Made by a program: the position numbers and the translations under genes. Shown piece after piece: positions 49,650 through 59,700 of a DNA stretch of 64,000 bases; position 1 is the first letter of the stretch, and each line of letters begins with the position of its first letter. The notes below the pieces were generated by a model, which worked only from the letters and a program-made list of their open reading frames with translations, was not told where the DNA came from and searched no databases. The stretch is from Margaritifera margaritifera (Eukaryota; Mollusca; Bivalvia; Unionida; Margaritiferidae): the NCBI GenBank assembly GCA_029931535.1, contig JAQPZY010001560.1:2790001-2854000 (forward strand), in the 5' to 3' direction.

Positions 49650-51236
49650 GTAGGTAGATAGATATATATTATAAAATGGTATTTAAATTTTGCCAACGTA
49701 AAATGAAGCGATTTTGTCCAAAAAAGAGTGTTTTCAATTTTGATTACTTTCATTTCATCAATTTTAGGTCTATGGTCCTATGATTTACTTGGTGATCAAT
49801 TTTGATTTTTTTTCACGAGGTCAATTTAAGACCTCAAGATCGCAAAAATATCTAGGCCAAGCAACGGAATATTTAATATTTCCTTGTTATATCTAGAGAC
49901 TAGGTAAAAGGTAATAAATAACAACTCCAGCTTTAAAAACACCTCGACATAGCTTTGTATTTTGCGATAAAGTTTTCATTGCAATCTGCCCTTGTTTTAC
50001 TTTTTAAAGATAAACGAATTGCGTGCGACAAAACCGATTGTAATAAATCTAAAATGTGCAGACAATTCCATATTTACAGATGTCTAGCTTTTTGGCATTT
50101 CCGTAATGAATATTTTCTCGATTTCTTTTCCGAAATTGACGACTCGACGGATGTACAGGATGTCGCCATATTTGTAAACTCTTCACATGTGAAAGAAGTA
50201 ATTGTCCATACTTTGTGATGTTGTTTAGTCCATCGTTGCGACTTTTGTAAGTTCATTTTTCATCTGAGATAGAATCAAAGAAGAAAATGCATTACAGAAA
50301 ATCGTTGACTGTGAAATTGAGCTCATACGTACGTATTAGATGGTTATGTAAATACTGTAAATAAAATTTTAATAGCTTTTACAATCTGAAATCTTTTTCA
50401 TCTTTCTTTACTATTATATTCAGAATTCTGGCCTGATGTTGATAATTTATGTATAGTTTATCATAACTTTGTGTCTTTAAAAATGCTTATATCAAACTGA
50501 TGTACGAACACCAGAGCTTAATATAGTCTGTCTGTCTGTCTCCGGAATAATAAAAAAATCAGAATCAAACAGGTTGACACCACAGACTTGGCAACAAATC
50601 TTTCTTTTCAGTCCGCGGTTACAATAAGGAACGAAAGTCCGCATTTAGATAAAATCAGGGACAGTATACAATCAATCGGTAGAAATAAAAAAGGAAAAAT
50701 CCCTCAGCTTGAAATATTTTCAATTGTAAGAGAAATATTGAAAGAAAAATTGGCATTAAATGCAGAAATTCGAAAGAAATGGTAAGTTTAGCAATGTAAT
50801 TTAGATTATAAAAAAGAATCTGCACATCTGTAATATCCGTCCTTATACCAGCCGTTATGACGGAAGATCCATATGATACAGAACGGTTAACAAATGCAAA
50901 GACTGCAGCATCCGCAGCCACTTTAACATACATATCGCCCTCCGAGGTATGAATGTCGACTGAAGAGTGGGATAATATGATCAGTTACATGGTATTATAG
51001 GGTGGTGCGTCAAAAAGGGTATTGGTACACAAATCGAGGGCCCGAGTTTTCTCTGCCAAAATACCCTTTGAGTCTCCCACTACGATATGAAAGATATTAC
51101 AGTAGAGAATATTGCCTAACTGATTGATTGTATCTCCGCGACTTTCTTTCCGACATTTATGTGAGCAACTCTCTTTTTTTCACCGACTTTGTTAGATTCC
51201 TCTCTCTCATTCTTTATTTCTGCCTACATCTCTTTC

Positions 51237-51288
<52 letters not shown>

Positions 51289-52618
51289 CACGTATGTGAA
51301 ACCATATACTGATTACATGTCAATAGATGTAGATGTAGATAGATGTCTACGAATGACAATTCACGCGGTTTAAGAGAATTACTAGTATATAATTATGATA
51401 AGATTAATGTAATTTGATTGTATGGACACAGATAAAAATAGGCAATATTTTAAAAAAATATTTTTGTCTTAAATAAGAGGTGAATGTATCTGCCACATGG
51501 GAATTTAGATTGATCACATAGTAATATGTATTCACTTTCTAGTGTCTTCTATGATTTAATTAAGCGTATACAGAAATTTATACATAATTTCCGAAGCTTG
51601 AATGAACACACAGTGATCAACGAAATAATTATTGGTTAGAGTCATTTTGTAACTCTATTACCCACAGGAAATAAAACAAAACCATGCCATTTACGCATTA
51701 TTAAATACATGCACCGTTCTAATGAAGGAAGGAGAGAGATTACGTGCACTGGTTTACCATAATATTTAGTTTACAGGTTTGGCAAAAGTTTAAAAAATCA
51801 CATTTCTTTTTTGTATATTGTCCACGTTTCAGTTACTTCCACTGATCAAACTGACGATAAATCTAACAAAGGACATAAACAATGTTTGAGTTACTTTCCG
51901 ACCTGGTGTGTATCATCCAGTGAAATCCGAGCTGCGTCACTGCGTTCGGCTCATTTGTTATATGGTTCTGATAATCGGAACACCTCGTAACATTCCCCGT
52001 GGTCAGATTGGTTCTAGGAGAGGACAAGTTCTCGCAAGTCCTGCTTCTCTTTAAGGGCAGCGGCTGCGGGATCCTGATCTAATGGCAAGCCTGCCGTTAT
52101 GTTTTTAGAACATGCCGGTCTACTTGTCAGGAAACTAACTGTAGGCATGCGTCGAACTTGCATGCATGACCACGGGAGGTTAAGCCTCGAAGTGGGTCAA
52201 ACCCTAGCTCACTAACTTCAATACATGTAGTTATGGTATTTCACATTATTTCTAAGAATGATTAAATATGTAACAACGATAATGATAAAAAATCATTTGA
52301 AAATTGACCATAGTCCTGTAGACATACACACATTCAACAGAGATATGCAAATAAAACATGATATCGCCGAAAGGCTGCAATGTGAATATAATATATCAAA
52401 ACTGAGAAAGGTAAAAATCGACCCATCCTTTCTAATAAACTTGTTTTTAAAATAAGTTTCAACCTTTTCATTATAGTATTGATGCTTATGAAACAGCTAA
52501 TGCATTTAGCTAATAACAGAAATGCTTGGGAATATTGTTTCACTTTTGGAAATATATCCTCTGGGCGACAGCTGTCGCCGAAAGGTCGCTTGATCGTTGA
52601 CCAATGGTAGCATATGTG

Positions 52619-52693
<75 letters not shown>

Positions 52694-55600
52694 ACGTTTT
52701 ACAATCCTTGTCGAATTTTACTTTATGACTTGCAGCATTCTACATTTCCTTCAGTTTATATAAGTATGTTCTATTGTGACCAACATATTGTGTCAAAATT
52801 CGCACCTTTGACCACATTTATGACAGATCATGAGCATATGCAGAAAATTAATAAGGAAATTGGTAGAAAGAGCACACAAAGTCGAGGTAACTACAATTAT
52901 CATAGTATTTTCTGAAATGTACCCTTAACAGACATTTTATTAATAAAAGAAATTTTGAAAACAAAAATTATGAGTAGCTGTAGGAATCCAAAATACATGT
53001 TGGTTTAACAATAAAATTTAGATGCTGAAATGTTATTCATACATTTCGATGATCCGTCCACATATCAGCAACTATATCAAAAAGTCCATATAATGCACAA
53101 GAATTCGTACATGTGGTCAATCTTGGTTTCTATCGTTAAGCCGATTTCGTTCCTGGACCCAGTTTTAACCTAAAATTAAAAGCGTATTCCTTGTATTTCA
53201 TAACTAAGTTAATTGGTTGTCTTATCGCCAAAATTCATCCAGAAAGTCTATTTAACCTTGTTTAGTTTTGACAAAACCCACGTGTTCCGGATTAAAAATA
53301 GTATTAATTACAGTTGGTGACGCTTAGAGTTTGAAAACGGGACTCAAGATTGTTAGGCATGCACTGTGCACAGATAATGGTTTTTTTTTCATTTGGTCTA
53401 ATACATTTTGTTTTAGGTCGAAAAGCTTTCAGGCCGGATATCAATAGTGTGGTAGTGTCTCTAGGATTGTTACAGCACGTGTTACACACTTGGTTTCGCC
53501 AACCCTCTAGTTAATGGATTGGTTGTTTCACTCTGACCATTGCGCCGGTTTCTTTGTGCGTACATGACGAGAAACGCATTAGAAATCACCGTAGGCATTT
53601 ACGTGTTACCTTGTCTGCCCGACGGGTAAGGGGATCGCCCAGGATTGCCCATTTGTCTTGACTCTCGTGTTTATATTAACGAAGTACACTGTATCTTTTA
53701 TTATTCTGTATTTGGACATATGCAGGATCATGCCATGCCTGTATCTAAATTGAAAGATCTTCTTGCGAAGGAAAGGACCTTTTGAACAGTTTTGAAAGTA
53801 CTCTAAGACTGCTTTAAGCAGTGAGTGCGACTGTGTCACAAAGCCTTGTGGTATTGAGGACAAGGAGGAAAGTTTCCACTGGCAGGATATTCTTCACTAT
53901 CAAGTCTGTATTTATGCAAGAACTTTGACCCAAAACGAATTTTAAACATTAGGACTTCATTCTTTATTATTGCCTTAAGTTGCAAGTATCATACAAATAG
54001 CCATTCTTATATCTCGTAACATCAACTAGTCTTAACGAACTGAGAAAAAGTGTTTATTCATGACAAGTGTTTTTAAAATTTACATCTGGCTAAATGTCTT
54101 TTATTAGTTCATTTTTCATATGCATCTGGTTTCCAGACAAGGTAATACATCTGAAAGTATGACCATCGTTGCCGCCGTGGAGTTCAAGGACACAACAACA
54201 GAGGAAGATACGATTAGACTTGCTCAGATGCTTGTAGAAGTAGAGAATACAGGCTGTCTCATTATAGATGAAGCCTGTGTGCAACTTTTGGGTGCCATCA
54301 AAATCAATGAGACTCAAATAGGTATGTTTCTTTCCCCAATGTATACAAAGTATTGTATGAATGATTTTTTTATATTGTCTAATCCATACACCGTCCAGTA
54401 AATTTATAATTTGTTACGATAAGTATATCGTTTATTGTTTTTACTACAAGCATAAAACTGATTGCTAAGGTTACTTTAAAACAATATTAAATGATTTCAT
54501 TAGGAACATCTGAAGGAAACGAGCATGTCAAATATGTACCTGTATGCCGAAAGCAAGCGATATCTATCACTTTTCGTCAATTCGGGTTTCCGTGCCAAAT
54601 TGCCAACAAATATTATTATTCCAGTAAAATAATCTGCTGCTTGGATCTGACTTTGTTTCACAGTAAAATAGCTCAGGCTTTAAATGTTTGTCATTTATAG
54701 CTATTTGTATGTTCTTTTATTTTTCTATTCTATTTGTTGTGTGGTTTCTTTGCTTAAAATGTTGCTAGCCTTGTGTGTTTGCTTGCTAAAAAAAATGGTG
54801 GACTCTAAACAAATAAATAACTTGCCATGGTCTGAGAAATTGAGCTTTTTGTTATCGTGTGTTTAACTGACAAAGTTTGTTCTGAGAATAAAACATATTT
54901 CATTTTTCATCCAATGAAAAGGAGTTCAATTTTGTTGAGCTCTATGTTGTAATTTTATTGTCATTGTAAAATAACGTATTGATTCACACAGTTATTAACA
55001 AACCAGTTCTTTAATCTCATTTCAGCGCGTTGTCTAACTTGCTTAAGTGCGGAGACTTGTGTTAAGACTGTAGAGAATGGCGAAAGATACAGCTGCGTGT
55101 AAGTAATATCATCTACGTTTCAATCAAGACGCATTATATACGAGAAAATATTAAATAATATTGAATAATTGATGTTAGTAAAATTATATGTTTAATATTA
55201 TAAATAAATCGGAAGCAGTAAATATTCAGATGTTAGAATAATTAAAATGTGACATGTATGCATCCATAGCAATATGTTAAATAATATTATTTTGGATCAC
55301 AAAAAAAAGCATGTGTCTCAGTTACAAATTTGTACTGTTCCTACTTGCAGGATGAATCCAACCACGCCTAGAGGTAAGACGGAACTCAAAAGACACCGCA
55401 TAAGCTAGCTAATGATACCATACATGGGTCGTGTAGGAGTAGTTATTATATAGAAAAGAGTCAACGCCAATTGTGTCATATACAAATTGTAATTAAAACA
55501 TTCTCAATTAATATTGACAAACATTTCTACTTCTCCAAGAGAGTCTCCTGCTCCGCAAAAGCTTCAGGAATTGGAAGCATTTACTGCTCTTCTATGTTCT

Positions 55601-55841
55601 CTCTAGCATCGATGACGATTTTACTCACTATCATACATATATATTGACTCTATTGTTAAGACCATCATAATATAACCATAAGTAATGCACAATATACACG
55701 TAATATGTCCTTTTAACTAATTTAATTGCAAACAATCAATGTAAAATGTAATAATTGTATTAAAGAGAAACAAATATTTGGAATACTACATACAACATTA
55801 ATATATCCACCGAAATTGAAGAATACAACTCATTCAACCTA

Positions 55842-55906
<65 letters not shown>

Positions 55907-56641
55907 TGAGATAGAATAACAGAGTTGGACTGACAGCTTGACATGCTGACTTATTCTTGATTTAGTACTCGTTGTAACGTTTAAATCACCTTACTAACTC
56001 CAGCTTATAAAAATGTTAATAGTAAGATAATTTTATCTTCTTTGTTGCATAAAATTTGTGTTGATCTTTGAGCAATCTTATCTGATTGAACGTTACAAAA
56101 ATGTATATTCCAATCTATCCTTATACACGCATGTACAAGTCTAACCGGGATAAGACACTATTCAAGAGAATGAGGAAATTATTTCGTATTAGTCGTTTTT
56201 TTTATATCCGGGTTTGTTACTCTTTTTTTAAAAAAACATGTACATATAGCGCATTGTAATCGAGCTAAATGAATTTATCTATCGCAAAATCACTGTGCAA
56301 TATCAAAATTATAATGAAACTTTCGAACTTAACTTGAAACTTTAAGATTTACAATTAAATATAATGATTAAGGCTTTCAAGCTATAAAACAAATAAACGA
56401 CACAATTAAGTGCACACTGTCATCTTCTTCCTATGGTCACGTAGATTAGGTTATTATCGATAGCGTACCTGGATAATTCCGAAACTATTTACGATGAGAA
56501 TTTTACATTTTCCAGAGACTGATTGGCATATTTGACGCCGAATGATGGGTTTCTTTCATTTTTGTTTATTTGGCGTCCCCAGATATAATTATAAACTTAT
56601 ATATAGAGAAAAAGATCATTATTTGACTTGCTAAAAAGTAC

Positions 56642-56723
<82 letters not shown>

Positions 56724-59700
56724 AAACAATATTTTAACAAGAGACAGAGAGAGGAGAGGACAATTGCTTTTACACATATTGACAGTATACGCACTCTATT
56801 TCCTTCGAATTATCTTTAAACTATTTAGCAATCTGCCTGAGCTATGACTACACTAACTGAGCCAACCAGCTGTTATTGCATCCTATTGTAGTCACTCAGA
56901 AGATCAATAATATATTTCCCTCATGTTTCCTGGACGTAAGCTAACCAGGAAGAATATTATTTACATTCGATTGAAAGCAGGAATAGATCTTAAACAGATA
57001 ATAAAATGTTTATTGATTCTAGCCTCTTGACTTTGCGTAGGATGATAAGGCAAACAGGTGTGATTCGGCCAGTTTCGTAAAGTTCATCTGTACTAAAAAT
57101 GGCAGTCATTTTATTCAAAAGCTGATTATTGGATGGTTGTGTCCAAGTTAGTGCCTAGGACCTATAAGTAAGATACCCTTGTTGCATCTGAACTTATTGC
57201 ACTGGATTTTATTAAAACTGTAGAAAAATCAAGGAAAAACTGTTACAGTAATACTTTAAATAGAATAAAGGGGAAATCCATTGTGACCGCATTGTTATAG
57301 TAATACTTTAAATAGAATAAAGGGGAAATCAATGGTAACCACATTGTTCTATATAATACTTTAAACAGAATAAAGGGGAAATCCATGGTGACCACATTGT
57401 TATAGTAATACTTTAAATAGAATAAAGGGGAAATCAATGGTGACCACATTGTTTAGGTAATTCAGTATTCTAGATACATTCATCACTAATTATTTTATAC
57501 ATGTAAAGGAAATACTTTTATTAATATTCGGGTGCATATTTGTAGGATCCTATTCTGAATATTTTATTTTCCTTTTTAAAGGTGGGAAACATGAGATTGA
57601 TACAAGATTTCTTTCCTAAAAATGCACCTACTATACACATTCAATGTGTCATATGGTTGCGTATATTTAAACTTAATTGAAGTTCCATTTATATACAAAC
57701 AAACCTTTATTCCATAGTTGCTACTTTAAATTGTTTTCTTTAGTTGTGGGGAAGTGCTGCAGAGTGAATAGATCGTGTGCGGGTGGTTTGATTTTTCCAA
57801 TTGGACGGGACCACGCTAACTTTTTTAAGTATTGGCACCAAATATGGAGTAATCTTTAGTCTGTCTTGAGAACAATTATGAACTCGGATATTTCTTGACC
57901 ATTATCTTTAGAACAGAGGTTCTCATTTATCCATTCATGATGACACAGAGCTATTATATGGCATACAGGAATATACCTAAGAGTTTATTTTTTGTTCTTC
58001 ATTCATAAAAGTCTAAAAGTCACCATTCTCAACAGTTTAGATATTTTCTGACGATTGGACGTCAACATACAAATGAGTTTATGACATGCTCTTTCATTCC
58101 ATTATGTATATACTAATGTTAATGCAGATAATACCTTTTGAGTTTTGTATTTCTGGAAAAGCCCCATTGATCTCAAAACTTCTCATAGTTCGCCTTAGGT
58201 GCGCAGGAGTGACATACTTTCTTCAGATCCATTTATTGAGATATTAGAAGTATAATTGGAGACATCTGAGGACGTTTTACTTCCAAAGCAAGAATCTGGG
58301 TAGATATTTTGGCCAAAACTTAGTGATATGTTTAATTTATTTAAATTAAATTTTTAAAATATGCCAAAATTGAACAAAATTGGTATTTACACATGAAATA
58401 ATGATTTATTTCTAGAAATGTATTCTAACTCACATATCATGGAAGCTTAATATTTCAATGTGTATGGAAAGTGAGTCCTTAGGTTTGAAACTTACATTTC
58501 TCGCTTATGACATTACATGACGCTCCACTTAGACCACTGTCTTACAAGATCAATTTATACTCGGGAACAAATCACACTGCCGAAAATTGTACCAAACTTT
58601 GCAGCTATGCTTAAATTTGACTACAGATACAGAAAAAGCAAATTCATGAAATATGTGTAATTTGTGTGATCTTTTCAAGGTATCACTTTACTGAGTCAAT
58701 GAGCTGCTTCTGCACCCTATTGTGGTCCCTCGGAAAATCAATAATATTCTTTTCTCTAATTTGTCCTGGAGATTAGTTAACCATTGAAGAATGTTATTTG
58801 CATTCAATAGAAAGCGACATAAGACCCTAAAGAGGAAACAAAATGTTTATTAAATCCAGCCTCTTGGCTTTTGTGTAGAATAACAAAGCAAACAGTTGTG
58901 ATACGTCCGGTTTTAGAAAGGTATTTTGCATTAAAACAGTAACAGTTATTTCATTCGTACAATTTCCAGAAAATGGAATATAACCTATAGTGATTTTTAT
59001 ATTTTGTTTCCAGGTTCGTGCCTAACATAAGTAAGATTGTCTTGGAGCATCTGAACTTAAAAATAAATGCACATGATCTGATAAAAAACGAAGAAAGTAT
59101 TTAAGAAACTTTATGAGTGCAGTAATAGCTTATGCACGTTTTTGTACTAATCGATTCGCACTAACCGGAAAAAAATGAAAATAAAAATAAGGTTAAGGAA
59201 GATTGCACGGAAAATTACTTAGTCCATGCTAAGCTGGGTTTATTTATCACTGAGTTCCTATGAAGTGGGTTATATTTTGGCCTTCCGTTATTTGTAGATA
59301 ATCTGGACCTAATCTTAGGGCTTGGATTAGGGATACTACTGTTCTTTCTCCTATTTATCATCTGCATGGTCCTTCTGATACTTTGCCGAAAAAAATATAG
59401 AGGATCAACTATATCAGAGGAAGTTTCCGATCCGTAAGTCCCAATATTCCTCAAAGTCGCAAAACTATAAGCCAAAATTTATCATTGTATGTATAAGTTT
59501 TTAATTTTGTACATCATATCTCGACATATTAAATGAGTTGATTCATTCATTTTGTCTTCTTATTTTAAAGGTATCTCGAAGGTGTGTAACTTTCAAATTT
59601 CTCGTTTTACAATACCTCACCAACAATTCGGCACAGCAGCTTTCATACATATATAATCAAATATTTAAAATTTCCCTTTGTGAGATGTAACACACCCGTA

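Larger units (their letters stand above)
55374..59297 (+). other. intron 13, 3.9 kb, with repeats
   Basis: Phase 1 intron. Contains (AT)n tracts at 55845-55904 and 56644-56711 and a four-copy 57-bp array at 57240-57450. Two related blocks (about 56850-57110 and 58690-58970) share CCTATTGTAGTCACTCAGAA-like and CAGCCTCTTGACTTTG-like stretches in the same order, an intronic direct duplication. No exon recognised. Confidence 0.5.

Noticed and set aside
49955..50218. Cys-containing exon RIACDKTDCNKSKMC in intron 6
   Set aside because: It would need a phase 1 donor, but exon 6 ends in phase 2, and the frame runs to a stop without a good donor.
52255..52313. longer version of exon 8 starting after CTAAG
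   Set aside because: Joining TG from exon 7 to the following A creates a TGA stop. The acceptor at 52313 keeps the frame.
59215..59475. 86-codon minus-strand ORF
   Set aside because: It is the antisense of the transmembrane exon, whose hydrophobic helix and CRKKYR stop-transfer signal are on the plus strand.
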